Source: Mytilus galloprovincialis (lineage: Eukaryota > Mollusca > Bivalvia > Mytilida > Mytilidae). Taken from it: a stretch of 64,000 nucleotides of DNA. Location: assembly GCF_965363235.1 (NCBI RefSeq), contig NC_134846.1:59199121-59263120 (forward strand), read 5' to 3'. A program made the translations under genes and the position numbers. Position 1 is the stretch's first letter. Every line of letters begins with the position of its first letter. This document shows positions 10,772 to 23,500 of this stretch, one piece after another. The notes below the pieces were generated by a model. It was given only the letters and a program-made list of their open reading frames with translations, was not told the origin of the DNA and ran no database searches.

Positions 10772-10800
10772 TACTAAATTATAATCCTGGTACCTTTGAT

Positions 10801-12040
10801 AACTGTGTTCAAAAAATGTAAGGGTGCACCATGGACACTATTTTCAATTATGATATAGCTTTTACTTACTTTTAAGATTTTGTCATTAAATTTCAACATA
10901 AATGTTTGTTTTCTTTTGCATAAAATGCTGACACTAGGTAACATTGCTAAGGGAGAAACTATTGCAACTGCTGAAATCTTGAGAAAGATAACTCTTATCT
11001 TACCAATTTGTCTTTTGGTTACACCATTGACTTTAAAAATGAGACTTTTCCTTTTGGTGAATTTTTTTATTATAGAACCTACATACACCTCCCAAATCAT
11101 TAAACAATGTTTGTGTATATCAAAATGCAATAAAAAGTAATAAATCCTAATAACAAATGGTATAAATAAGAGTCCTACTTTAGGTCTGAAAGTATTTGAA
11201 GTAAAAAATAACAGTTGATTCTTGCTATATCCAAGGGTTTAAGAAATCATTAAAGATGGTTTTTTTTTATAACATTTCATACTGTAAACTGTGTATAGTG
11301 TATCACAAAACATTCATATCTAACATATGCAAGTGTTATTTTGATACATTTTGATATATGTTCATGTCTTTTGACTTAAACATACCAAATAACATAGTTT
11401 TGCATATTTTTTTGATAATGACCCATATACTCCATATCGTTCGTTGTTTGACTATATTACTACCTCTCGATTATTTCAGAAACGGAAAGTTTACGATTGG
11501 AAAGCAGAAAAAAATCTCTTTTCGAAAAGTTCATTTCACAAGCGATAACTTTCTGCACACTCGCAATAGACAGGACCGATAATTGCTAATGCCTTACTGT
11601 TTATGTGTTATTAAACATTATTACAAATCAAAGGTGTCTGATTAACTGACGCATAATCAGCATTCACATTCTTATAACCAGGTAACACACATATGATGAT
11701 GTTTTGACTATCGGTTCATGAATTTTAAAAATATACGTGATATTTAACCCTTACTGCAACAAAAGATACTCTCAAGAACATAAAGAGGTTTCTTGTTTCT
11801 CATTGAACAATTCATAGAATGTATTTTTATTATTAATCAGCTAATATCAATATAAATCATTGTTTTATGTGGTGTCTTCATACTAATAAGACACTATTTT
11901 CTCATTTTCTGATTTTCCTCATCTGGCTGAGCGAACCAACTATGCAACACAATAACTGCCAGAATGATTTCAGGTTTAACATCACTTCACAAGACAACAC
12001 GACGATGCCACGATGCAACGATGGCCTTTAACATTTTAAT
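10801..12040. other. Intergenic, no gene seen
   Basis: Open frames of up to about 118 codons occur on both strands (10774-11140) but overlap each other and show no recognised domain. Nothing else is supported. Confidence 0.5.
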
Positions 12041-12044
12041 ATTC

Positions 12045-12115
12045 GTGCATCTTTTGTAAACGAAACGAGCATCTGGCGCAAATATATTTCAATCCCGGTA
12101 TCTATGATAAGTTTA
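12045..12115 (+). repeat. Worn hammerhead-element 3' end
   Basis: CTTTTGTAAACGAAAC followed by a CATCTGGCG block and a TATCTATGATAAGTTTATT tail matches the second half of the hammerhead plus the element tail. The CTGATGA box is missing, so this is a remnant. Confidence 0.6.
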
Positions 12116-12268
12116 TTAATTTGATTCTCTTTTGAAGTTGATATATAACGTAATTTGAAAGAAAATACATACCTTTTTTTAATCTATTTACCATGAATAA
12201 AAGTAGATTTACGGTTTGTATTAATTAGATAGCAACGAAACGACAAAAACTAAAAGAAATACACCTAA

Positions 12269-12517
12269 GGCCAAATAAAAATATATGTGTGGTTCCAGTA
12301 ACCCTACCGTTCCTACTTTTTCGGCTTAAAAATAGCCTACCCTAAAGATTTTATTGTCATTTTTCATTAAGCACTGTTAAAGACAGAATGTTGCTCCCAT
12401 AGACTCAATGCAAAAAAAAAAAAAAAAACAAACCATAAAATAAAAAGAAATCCCTACCTACCTACCCTAACTTTTTTTCAGACGTAACTGGAACCACACA
12501 TACTTTTTTATTTGGCC
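12269..12517. mobile_element. MITE, PIF/Harbinger-like (249 bp)
   Basis: Terminal inverted repeats of about 35 bp begin GGCCAAATAAAAA and include GTGTGGTTCCAGT. Both ends are flanked by TAA (12266-12268 and 12518-12520), the 3-bp target duplication usual for PIF/Harbinger. The subterminal CTACCTACCTACCCTAAC resembles the larger elements at 24280 and 42330, which also start GGCCAA. No coding capacity. Confidence 0.75.
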
Positions 12518-12884
12518 TAAAGGTCAACATACAGTCTTCAACTGGCAGGTATCTTTAAAATATGTGACTCTCCAAAGCGGTCAAATTCTGAACTTTGTTA
12601 ATACCTGCCCCATAAAGATCTGCCTTAAAAAACAAATTCTTTAACTGACAAAAACAAACAAAAGAAAACCCCATTAATATTTGTATTATCTGAGAAAACA
12701 ACTGACGAAGTTGCTAACTTAGGACAGGCTTGTTGTTTCCTTACTAATCGTAAAGTTTGGAAAATACTAAAGTAAACATATACACTCTCTTATCACTTAA
12801 AATACGAATGATGACGTTAACATTATTTAAACACATTTCTTCAACACTCTCGCTGAATTTGTTGTCCGAAGACTGTAAATATTA

Positions 12885-12892
12885 TATATAAA
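12885..12892 (+). promoter_or_regulatory. TATA-like motif before the C1q gene
   Basis: TATATAAA lies only 22 bp before the start codon, so a start site driven from it would leave almost no 5' leader. It may instead be chance in AT-rich DNA. Confidence 0.25.
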
Positions 12893-12913
12893 CAACGAAA
12901 ATCAATCAGTTAA

Positions 12914-14483
12914 ATGATTTTTACACGAAAAAGCATAGCAACAATTTTATATTTACTGTTGAGTTTCATCAATGGAATTTCAACTAATAAACAAGAAAAG
13001 AAAGAGAAGTTCGAGATTTTGGATAAATTAGAATTACAGGCAAAGAAAGAACAATTTTACATTCAAAAAGAAATATCACAATTGAAGGATTTTAAGTATG
13101 AAATGCAGCAACAGTTGAGGGAGATAAAAAGTGCAAATTTATTTCTGACCAACAGAGTGGATTACCAAGAAGAAAGGATACATATACTGGAATCTATATT
13201 GCAACAGTTCAAGGGAATAGGTTGGTACATCTACATCGTTATTTTGCATATATCATTGAAAAAGCTATGGAAGAACATATGAACTTGTACGTTTAAAGGT
13301 ATCTCGTTGCAAAGAGATGACTGTAAATAGAGTTTACCATGTAATGTCTAGTTGACAGGTTGACAGCTTTCAAGATGAATACTTAAACAGTTGAACAAAT
13401 TTGGTCGTAAATAATCGAATCGGTTTTTTCATGGATCAGCACGAACGTAAATTGATTGCAATTGTTCGGAAGTTTGTTATATGGTACCTAATCTTAGGCA
13501 AGTTATTAATGCATTATATACATTATACTAGTATATTTTCCGACGAAAAAAAAATATATCAAGAAACTAATGTTCAAAGTCCTTCGAGCAAAGCGGACAC
13601 AAAAATAGATTGTTATTATACGATCACTTTAAGTAATATAACTCCCTCAGTATTTGCACATCGTTGGCTTTAGATTTTAGCATTATAACACATAATGAAG
13701 GTAAATCTATGAAAGTTGGAAAAATGAACCAATGTGTAAGTGTCAATTATATTTTACATGTTCGCAAATACCGGTATGAGGATAAAGAAAGACATCTAGT
13801 TCTGTGATTACCAAAGTAGTTACTATTGATTTTAGTTTGTCTTATCATACAGAGTATTATACACGTGCTCGATCTCCTCTGCAAATCATCAAGAAATCAC
13901 ATAAAAACATTGTGTCGACGTCCACGTCCACTACAGTCTGCATAAAACACCGAAATTATCTTATATTGCCTGTATTAATCTGAAGCCTTTTTTTAAATGA
14001 TACATAACTGTTGTCTACAACCAGTATTAATATACATTTTATCCGTTTCAAATTCCAGGGTTGAATGGAGCGACACCAGCTTTTTATGCATACATGACAA
14101 AAGATGAAAATAATCCAGGAGTTGGACACACACTGATATACGACAATGTAATTGTCAATTTTGGTAACTCATACAATCATTCAAGTGGAAGATTCACAGC
14201 TCCAACCCCAGGGTTATATATTTTTTCTTATTCAACAATTCCGTCCAGCAATTCAGATATTCCTACTGAAATTGTGAAGAATCAAGAAGTCATTGGCGCA
14301 ACCTATTCGAATAATAGATATCACTATACTTCAACCTCCTCTTCGACTGTTGTCGTTAGCATGACTGCAGGTGATGTATGCTTTGTTCGAACAAGCAAAT
14401 TCAATACTCCTAGTGGGAGTGTCTATAGCCGAAATGATGGACGAACATCGTTTTCTGGATGGCTTCAGTTTTATGTAGAATAA
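12914..14483 (+). CDS. Secreted C1q-domain-containing protein, two exons
   Basis: Exon 1 is 12914-13220 and exon 2 is 14059-14483; the intron is GT-AG and splits a Gly codon. The 243-residue product has a signal peptide (about 1-23, hydrophobic IATILYLLLSFI), a charged coiled-coil stretch (about 28-98) and one C1q domain (about 107-243). The domain shows the family pattern, including SSGRFTAPTPGLYIFSY and an FSGWLQFYV end. There is no collagen region, so it is a C1q-like rather than classical C1q protein. Bivalves carry hundreds of such genes, many acting as haemolymph recognition lectins; that role is inferred here. The start codon is chosen because it alone gives a signal peptide. The stop TAA sits inside an AATAAA (14479-14484); a second AATAAA at 14656-14661 is a likelier poly(A) signal. 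Confidence 0.88.
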
Positions 14484-14569
14484 AGAAGGCAAAGATTTTA
14501 ACTTGCAGTATTACTTGGGAACCAATTAAACAGCCTCTTTATTATTATCATAGTCATACGCGACAGTGT

Positions 14570-15740
14570 TATTTCAGCTCTTTCAATCACTGCGCATTAT
14601 TTTTAATTTAATTAGATTAAAATTTGGACGATTTTTGTTCAGTGGCATTCCACAAAATAAAGTTGTAGTAATCAATGTTCATGATACATGCAAAATATCG
14701 GTAGTCACGGATTTCTTGTTCTACATTCTACACAGTATTCGTTTTTTGATTTTGCAGAAGGCCATACGATGACCTTTAGTTGCTCAAGTCTACGTCTTGG
14801 TGCATTTGGGTCTCAATTGATATTAGAAAGCCTGTAGACAGCTTTGAGATTAAACTGAAGTAGTTTTGCAGTAACTGCAGGTTCGAAGAGCGATGCTTTT
14901 CACGGTAATATGTGGACGTTTTATTACCCCCCTTCTATGGCATACATTTTAACTCTTGCAGGGCATCACTTTATTTGCAAAGAAGGCAAGGCTTTTTTGG
15001 TCAGGTCAATCCGTACGGATCTTCAAGACCATTGACTAATACCATGACCCAATTCAGACATAACCTGGAATAGGGTAACCATCCTTTTCTTGTTGAAAAG
15101 AAAGACCGTCGATTATTTATAGCACCAGATCCAGTGAAGAGGGCAATAATGGGGAAACTGAGAAGTAAATTTCTTTTCTTTAGGTGCTGTTTGATCTTTA
15201 TTAAATGACAAAGGAGAGGAGTTTGATGATCTAAAATTTATCCTTCAACTGGTGGACCCAGCCTTTGGGTTTACACAACTTCCTTTTATGGGCACCTTTT
15301 CCAACCTCACATGGGATAATGCACTTATTTTAATGCCTCTTAATGAGACTCTGTTTTCTCCATTAGTAAAAGGATAAGTTATCCAGCCTCCCTTTTTGAA
15401 CATTTCAAGATGAAGCTAGTAAATAAAGGCAACTGAAGTATACTGCTGTTTAAAACTCGTAAATCCATGGACAAAAAACAAAATTGGGGTGATACTGTCA
15501 TCCAGTATAATATTTTTTGTTCTACTAGTTTTCATGCTGTAAGGCTACCGGACTGGTAAACCTGTTGAGAGGATGATGTACAAATGAATATTTAGAAAAA
15601 TAAAGTCATAACTTCTCAATCACCTTCAGCTACCTTCCCTTCAAATAAAGGTTATTTTCAATCGCCACATCAACCCAAGAGATCAGTTGGTAGTGAAAAA
15701 AGATAAAGTTGTTAAGAGGAAGTAGTCTAGTAAATGATGT
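14570..15740. other. Region with no supportable gene
   Basis: Slightly GC-richer than its surroundings and patchily open in several frames. Around 14750-14815 it resembles the dispersed repeat seen at 35950-36060. It may be the worn upstream part of the retroelement fossil that follows, but that is a guess. Confidence 0.3.
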
Positions 15741-15749
15741 TCTTCCTCT

Positions 15750-16110
15750 TCTTTAGTACTATATTGCGGAGCGGAGAAGGAGCGTTTGCCAACTGCTTGT
15801 CCTAAAATGCCAGACTGACTCACTTCCTAGATCAGTCAAATCTGATCACTTCAGACAAGTGGGTTCTATCTGCCACTGCAGATGTGTTGGTCAGTTGTAG
15901 AAGACAAAAATCAATAACTTCAAACAAGATACCATAAGGATCATTCAGGCCAGGTGTGGTTTAAGAGGAATTACAAAAAAAGTTAATGACAACCTACAAC
16001 AGAATCCAAGGGATACCAACTGCTTGTATTGTCGAAATGAAGCATTGAGCAATTCCAGTATTAGCACATGCTTTACATCCCAGCTCCTTTGTTCTACCAG
16101 GGGTGATCTG
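15750..16110 (+). mobile_element. Fossil of a DIRS-like retrotransposon (reverse transcriptase fragment)
   Basis: A short stretch near 15810-15890 encodes LITSDKWVLSATADV, resembling the motif before the reverse transcriptase of DIRS-type retrotransposons. The element is broken in several places and has no recognisable ends. Family call rests on one motif. Confidence 0.35.
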
Positions 16111-16239
16111 AGCCGGATCATCCATACCAGACCACTTCAGCTTCAGTTTCTATGTTTTTCATGCTTTCTTTTGTTTTATATCATTTTGGCGGGAATGCCT
16201 AATCCACAATAAAACTTAGAATTATCTATGTACACTTAC

Positions 16240-17590
16240 AAAAAAAAATGTTGAAAAATTCATTTTCTAATCTGGGATTTGAACTCAAGCCCTTTGGCAT
16301 ATAAAGTCACGACACATTACCCAACACCAGGACCACTGGATACTAACTTTCAGTAATTTAACATATTTAAAGGAAGCAAGATATTTTCATGAGTGGGGTG
16401 AGTTGGCAGATCTTTATTCAGTGGGATTTTAACCCTTTCATATCTATGATTTCTAAGGGGAAGGAAAAAATATTCAGATCAAAATTAAAAACAGGAGTTG
16501 CACAATAGCATTATATGGTTAAGAACATTAGATTTGGAGAAAGACTTACTAAATTGCAATAAGGGGTTTTGAAAGAGTTGCAGATTCAAAATGAGTACTA
16601 CATGTATCAAATAAAGTATTTGGATAGTCCATGCTTTGGTAAAATGAACCTAAAACTTATTTGCTTTATAGTCATGAGTAATAACTATCCAGTAATGATC
16701 ATTCCATGATAATATTACAATCTTAAAAAGAAAACTGGAGGTGCACTGACCCTGCACAATGGCATTATATACATGAAGTACATGTCTGAGAAGGATTCAT
16801 CAAATCATGTTTATAGGTATCAGAGAAACTGATACAAATGTGTATTTTAGTGCATAAAGGATGAAGTCCATGTCCTAACAATGATAACAGCAAAAATCAA
16901 ACAGGTCAAAAATTAATTAGGAGGTGCAAAAGAACATTATGTGAGTTAGTTGCTGTGAAAGTTTTACAAATTCTGTCAAACTGTTCATGATCAGTTTTAC
17001 AAACATAGAACAGAAGGCATAGGGTTCAATAACAAATCACAAAAAAATGAAATGGAAATAGTCTTTATTTATTATCACAGAATATTGCTGCACCATGGTT
17101 ACTTTTTATGTACATATTACAATTCATGTGCTTAGTTATCAACAATGAACATATATCTGTATTACAGTAAATGCATTGAGTCAGAGCTTTTAATAATTAA
17201 AGATAAATCTATGTACACACATTTCTACATGTGTATTACAATTCATGCGCCGAGTCATTGCTATCATGAAATGATAACTCTATATACATACATATGTATA
17301 ACAATGCTGAATCAAAGCTTCATGATATGATTACTCTATGTACATATAATAATTCACAGCTACAAATAACATCATTCCATGCATTTTTTAAGCCATATAA
17401 TCTATAAATGATTATTTATGTACTTTACATTCATAACTATCCATGTTTATATTACAATTTTTGTGTCATATTATAAATGAAAGATATTCTTTTGAGAATT
17501 TTTCAAAACTATCAAGCAGAAAGTTTGGACAAGATAAGTATTTTGTTTAAATATCAAGTATGATTTAATCAAAATGTCACATGAATGAAT
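16240..17590. other. Intergenic; loosely repetitive, no gene seen
   Basis: At 17090-17460 there are imperfect repeats of about 70 bp built on TATTACAATTCATG and a CTATGTACAT motif. At 16480-16930 a GGAGGTGCA motif recurs with CAATGGCATTATAT. These look like decayed tandem duplications. Confidence 0.4.
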
Positions 17591-17602
17591 TCTCATTTAT
17601 AA

Positions 17603-17799
17603 GGGCTGTTCCAAAAATAAATTTGTTAGGGTTGGGCACTTATTGTTTAACCCTGCCATGCATTATATGATTAAGTTTAAATAAATACTCCTATTATTGT
17701 TCAGGCTATCTTTCTAAAATAACCAGTGCTCTTCAAATTTAAACAGAAATACCTTTTGACCATATCCCATCCCCATACCAATCAATTCTGGAACAGCCC
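17603..17799. mobile_element. MITE, PIF/Harbinger-like (197 bp)
   Basis: Inverted ends GGGCTGTTCCA and TGGAACAGCCC are flanked by TAA on both sides (17600-17602, 17800-17802). No coding capacity. Confidence 0.7.
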
Positions 17800-18209
17800 T
17801 AAGTAAAATATGACTTTTCTGTGTTCTTCATAACACAGTTACACTTATAAATTATTTATACAAAGCATTAATGGTTTCTGTAACATACTTCTTTCTTTAA
17901 ATTCGAATTTACAAACTACTTAAATAAATACATTCATAAAGTCAACAACATATATCCTTACATTAAGATAAAACATTGCAATTGTGTCAAGAGTTCCATT
18001 CAATTCACAGGAATTAATTTAGTAAATTCAGATTTGAAGCCTTAAGAAATATTTGCTTCTTATGGATTTAATTCAAATTAGTAGAATAGTCAGTGATCAA
18101 TAACTTAATACCACATCTTTAACAGAACTATTCATTCAAAATCAGTGATCACTTTTAATTTAATTAAGACTTCATAATAAATCAATTATACCATTTACAT
18201 TATCAATTA

Positions 18210-18600
18210 AGACTCTGTGATCCACTACTTGTATCCATAACACTTCAATTAAGACAGGATGAACAAAATTTTATATCCCACTATACTTTCAGTTAAGATT
18301 TAATGATGAATCATATAAATCCATAACACAATCTATTAAGACTTGGTGAACATTCACTTTTACACATTACTCTATCTATTAAGACAGAACATGTACAATC
18401 ACTTATACCTAAAGGCTATTACATTATCAATTAAGACTGGGTGAACAATCACTAATATACATAACTCAATCCATAAACTAAGATTGTGTGAACATAAACA
18501 ATCACTTATACCTATAACACTATCAATTAGTAGACAATCATTTATACCCATTACACTATAAATAATAACTCAATATTCAATCATTTATACCCAAAAAAAT
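18210..18600. repeat. Degenerate tandem repeat, about 55-60 bp
   Basis: Successive copies carry CACTTATACC followed by an ATTACACTATCAATTAAGAC-like block. At least six copies are visible with many changes. It could lie in the long 3' untranslated or downstream region of PDPK1 (minus strand). Confidence 0.55.
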
Positions 18601-18952
18601 CTATGAGCAGATAGTAATGTAACATTTTAAACTGAAATGCAGCTTTATGAGTGTCTAAGTAAAATATTTAGAAGGCTTCAAATATTTAAAAAAGAAAAAG
18701 CCTTGAGATTTTTGTCATCCCCATTATACTTTACAATTTCAATATCTTAATGCAAGACATGGTTATGGATTGAATAAGTTTATTGCATTATTAATGATTT
18801 TTCATAAGATAAGTTATTGGTGGACATTTCACAGATATAAGATATACAAATATCCTGAAACAGTTTACACCTCAATACATAGATAAATCAATAAACTCTA
18901 AAAGGTCATAAAGAATTTAATTAGAGGTAAATCAGAAATGACAATACCATGA

Positions 18953-19250
18953 AACAAGAATGTGTCCATAGTACACGGATGCCCCACTCGCATTATCATT
19001 TTACATGTTCACTGGACCGTGAAATTGGGATCAATACTTTAATTTGGCATTAAAATTAGAAAGATCATATCATAGTTAACATGTGTACTAAGTTTCAAAT
19101 TGATTGGACTTCAACTTCATCAAAAACTACCTCAGCCAAAAACTTTAATCTGAAGCGGGACGAACGAACGGACGAACGAATGGACGAATGAACGGAGGCA
19201 CAGACCAGAAAACATAATGCCCCTCTACTATCGTAGGTGGGGCATAAAAA
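18953..19250. mobile_element. Small element with ATGCCCCAC inverted ends and GACGAACG microsatellite
   Basis: ATGCCCCAC at 18979 and GTGGGGCAT ending 19245 are inverted. A degenerate tetranucleotide run (GACGAACG type) lies at 19158-19198, before the right end. This layout resembles pearl-like non-autonomous elements of bivalves; classification is uncertain. Confidence 0.55.
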
Positions 19251-20405
19251 CATTTCATAAGAAGATATCAGAGTTGGGTGATGTAAACAAACAGATTGCT
19301 AATTTGGTATCAAATATGTCAACTGTTCAAATCACTTTTAATCAGAAAAATGTGAGTAAGATTATAATATGCAAAGTCAAAATAGACAGAAAAACAAATT
19401 TGACAATGGTAATACCCCTTTTGAAAGTGAAAATAAAATGTCTGATAAGGGGCTTGAGATTATCCAATGATAATCAAGAACTGAATATTAATGATATAGT
19501 TGACACAAATGGTTATGCAGAAGTTTTTTCTGTTGAACTGGAGAAGAGCCCCAGAAATTGTGAAACAAAATAGATGATCAGATGGAATCGTAAGTTGATC
19601 AGGCAATCTACAAGCCATTAAAACATCAACAAAACTTGATGACACTTACTCAGACTCAGGGGACTAGAACACTAGCAGTATAGTCTAGAAAGTCAACAAG
19701 GACCTAAAAAGGGTGTAAGAGCAAGAAACAAAGAGACCAAGATCCGCAATTACAAAATGTGCAGAAACAGACAACAATAACTTAAGTGACTGTATCTAAA
19801 TCTCGGGAGGTCATGCAAAGTGGATATGATATCAGAGACAGCATGACTTGAGACAAGCTCAAAATAAATAAAGTTATTACATTGGTTGCAATGAATTACA
19901 TTGATTTCCCAGTTAAATAAAAACCAATAATTTCACATGTGAAATAAACATGTTATTTCACTCTCTGACGTCATACAACAATAGGCGTTGTCAAGACGTC
20001 GATAACAGCGGATCAAAACAAATTGTGAATGCATAGTTCTCTAAATCATTGTAATCTCAAGTAAAAGTATTGTCTTATATCTCATACTGACAATTAAATT
20101 GAAAAAAAAACAAACAAACAAACAATAACAATGTCATAAAACTATTTCTTTCCATTCAGCTTTCAAACTTCTAGTGCTCACCATGCTCACATATGATAAA
20201 GACATCATTTTTCTACAAACATATTTGAAGAATGTCAGCTCTAAGACTAGCATATTTAAAAATTAAAATTATGTATAAACTTCCAATAAAAATTTCTAAT
20301 CAAGCTGCTGTTACTAATTCAGAATGCTAAATGTTTTGTTCTGATCCAGTGGTCTGAATTCATTACATAGAATAACACAGAATATTTTATAATTCACTGT
20401 TACTG
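19251..20405. other. Region downstream of PDPK1 (likely includes its 3' UTR)
   Basis: No gene or clear repeat. A 118-codon open frame at 19217-19573 (+) has no recognised domain and partly overlaps a repeat; it is not accepted as a gene. Confidence 0.4.
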
Positions 20406-20531
20406 TCATCCATTTTTTGAACCATCTTTTGTTTTTTTATCACCATAATAAGTCTTCCACACTTCATCAACTTTTTGAACCCAGTCTTGAGATCCTAATT
20501 TTTTATCTTCTAAATAGTATGTTCTGTTAGG
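20406..20531 (-). CDS. PDPK1: PDPK1 coding exon 14 and stop
   Basis: [17 protein letters not shown] and [10 protein letters not shown], the last strand and C-terminal helix of the PH domain, then a Lys-rich tail and stop TGA (20406-20408). Confidence 0.95.
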   Translation of the reverse strand, partial: PNRTYYLEDKKLGSQDWVQKVDEVWKTYYGDKKTKDGSKNG

Positions 20532-23500
20532 CTGAAAAAATATCAAATGTCCAAATTACTCTCTTTAATTCTAATCAAGTGCTGAAAAATCTAGTTGCAA
20601 ATAATAGTATTTCATCATCTACAATTTTTTTTATCTATACTTGATGTCATTGACATACAAAAACACTTTTTGGGCCCTCATTTGAGCCAGGGGAGTGTCT
20701 TGACCCTGTCCAACCAGCAATGTTTAAATGCATGCACACAATCAAATATTCCAGAATAGTTAAAAGTTGTATCTGCACAAAATTTATTCTATACAAAGGA
20801 AACCTTTTTTCAGACATATACAAGAAATAAAGCATTTTAAATTATTTCAAATAAATATATGCCAGATAAGTACATCACAGCATTTTAAATTATTTCAAAC
20901 AAGTGAAACTGCGAGCTACTGCTCACTGATGATACCCCCGCCGCAAGTGGATAATATTAATAGTGTAAAAATATGCAAGTGTTCGGTAAACAGGAAGTTG
21001 TCGAGTGATGAATCTGAAAACGCATCACACGGTATAGCTGACTTATATAAATCCTGAAACCAAATTTCAGAAATCCTTGTATTGTAGTTCCTGAGAAAAA
21101 TGTGACGAAAATTTTCAACTTGGCTATCATGTGTAAATTCATACAAGTGTTCGGTAAACAGGAAGTTGTCGAGTGATGAATCTGAAAACGCATCACACGG
21201 TATAGCTGACTTATATAAATCCTGAAACCAAATTTCAGAAATCCTTGTATTGTAGTTCCTGAGAAAAATGTGACGAAAATTTTCAACTTGGCTATCATGT
21301 GTAAAATCAGACAAGTGTTCGGTAAACAGGAAGTTGTCAAGTGATGAATCTGAAAACGCATCACACGGTATGGCTGACATATATAAATGTTGATACCAAA
21401 TTACAGAAAGGGTGGATGTGTAGTTCCTGAGAAAAATGTGACGAAAGTTTCATGGGACGGACTGACTGACGGACGGACTGATGGACGGACTGACGGACGG
21501 ACTGACGGACTGATGGACGGACAGACAGAGGTAAAACAGTATACCCCCCCTTTTTTAAAGCGGGGGTATAATAAATATACGCCAGATAAGTACATCACAG
21601 GAAACTGATAACTACTACATATTCTTATTTTCTAATTTTTTTAAAACTTTTAAAGAAATACAACCAAACAATCAAGTTATACTTACTGTGTGAATGAAAA
21701 AAGTTTTAAAATTCTTTGCCTCTGGTCGAAGATCTTCTGACCTACAATTATATAATTAAAAGTAAATAATCTTTCACATAAGAGTTTTATGTAAAATTGT
21801 ACTGCTTCATTGTTATAATTTTTCATCAATAAATAAGCAGCATTGGATAGAAATCAAGTTTATCAAAATGATTTTCTAATACATCTGATAACCTATTTTG
21901 GGTTGAAAAAAATCTTAAAAGAAAGTTTGTAACTGTTGTAAACTGATTTTAGTAGAACCCGACAAAATAAACCAAAATTCCTCTTTTATTTCGTATTCAA
22001 TCTTTCCAAAAATCAATCAAATTCTATTCACTAACATGTTTACATCCACTTGCTTCATGTAGATTTCTAACAGCTCAAATACTGTTTAGACTAAACATAT
22101 TTCCATGAAAATATCTGTATACTGAAGCAGTCAATTCTTTTTATATAGAAAGCTGCCGATTCTAAATAACATATAAAAATCTTTTAGTCTCTGTTAAAAA
22201 TGAATGCTAAGTTTCAAAGTAACAATTGGAAAATCTTTGTTATGGACTTTAATGCATAAATTTCCTCAAGTCAATCAAGCATCAGATAACCAAAATAGTC
22301 CCCAATTGTTTTGCAATGCATTATAAATAAATTGTAGCAAATTATTGATATATTTCAAAGGAAACCTTAATTATAGACCTAAGTGAAGACAGAAGTAAAA
22401 TTGTTTTAGCATGAGCTGTATGTTAGAATAAACTTGCAGTGAACAAAAAACAAGTTCATGCGTTCTTTACATTCATGTTAGTTTATAGAAAATACTAACC
22501 ATGGAATTTGTCCCTTTAAAACTTTATTAGCCGGATCAACATAATATAAATGTGGTCCCTCTGTTAATAATAGCATACGTCTTCTTGCAAATAAACCCTG
22601 GAAGAGAAATAAATAACACATGACAATCTTATTTGCTATGTACTGAAATGTCAAAAATCAAAGCTAATCCAAAATCAAATGATTACGTTTAATAGCATAC
22701 ATATAGTATCGTTTACTCTTATTTTTATCTCATACATATAGCTGCTAGATAGAACGAAGACGCCTTTAGTGTGAATTATAAGTTATCATTTATTAATCTT
22801 GCCTTAAGCAAATGATTTTTAAATTAGTTTTTTTACATACAACACAATTTATCAATACTATCTTATATACCTTACCGGGTAAATTTAAAATGCAAAGAAA
22901 TTATGTTTTTATGCTGTTTTTACACTCTGGCAATTGATTTACATTTTTCATTCAATAATTTTTCAAGCATTTGGAAAATACTTTCCATTAAGAGCAGTTT
23001 ATTTTATTTGAAGTGTATTATTGTCTTCTATCTACAATACCTTTCTTTTATCCACTAGACCCTGTTTCAGAATAAGGTTGTCTTCCACAAATTTGTGATA
23101 TTCATTATTTTTCTTTTGATCCTCTAATCTTTTGTTTCTTTCATCTTCAGTTATACTCCTTTTAAAAGTAAGTAAATCAATATCATTTTGAGAATCAAAA
23201 CGAAACTTAAAAGTACAATAATACAAAAAAGCAAGTAAAGGATTCTTTTTAATTATGGTATCATAAAATCTTTACCTAGAGTCACAAAATTTTGATAAAA
23301 AGTGAATGCAAAATGCGAGTTCTGTGCTGCCTACAGGCCTTTTTCCAAAGTATTATGGAGTAAACCGTAACCTAAGATGACTGATTGACATATTTCCATT
23401 ATGCTATTAGATGACCTTAAGTAGAAACCTTGAATTTAAACATGCTTAATCCTGATAAAAACCAACTGCATCTTGTTAGGTGGAGTCTAGAACTCTAGCA

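Larger units (their letters stand above)
10320..10800 (+). repeat. Retrozyme-like element: 355-nt unit between two intact hammerheads
   Basis: Two hammerheads have predicted cleavage after 10411 and 10766, exactly 355 nt apart, and both are preceded by the same run from CTCAATGCTCTTCAACTTCG onward. The unit between them contains nested perfect stems. GCTGGTG (10476-10482) pairs with CACCAGC (10505-10511) around a GGACG/CGTCC hairpin. A CAACAC-TTCG-GTGTTG hairpin lies at 10520-10535. A transcript cut at both sites would release a 355-nt RNA able to close into a circle, the proposed retrozyme intermediate. The left flank is a partial second unit beginning about 10320. No protein is encoded; reverse transcription and integration would rely on another element. 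Confidence 0.8.

Noticed and set aside
10774-11140. Overlapping open frames on both strands (118 and 86 codons)
   Set aside because: Mutually antisense, partly within the hammerhead element, and no recognised motif.
12885-12892. TATA box defining the C1q transcription start
   Set aside because: Spacing would put the start site at or after the start codon, so it is kept only as a low-confidence motif.
19217-19573. 118-codon open frame on the plus strand
   Set aside because: It starts inside a small dispersed element, has no domain, and lies downstream of PDPK1 on the other strand.
20928-20940. CTGATGA in the Helentron-like element as another hammerhead
   Set aside because: No GAAA box or stem II follows in any of the three copies.
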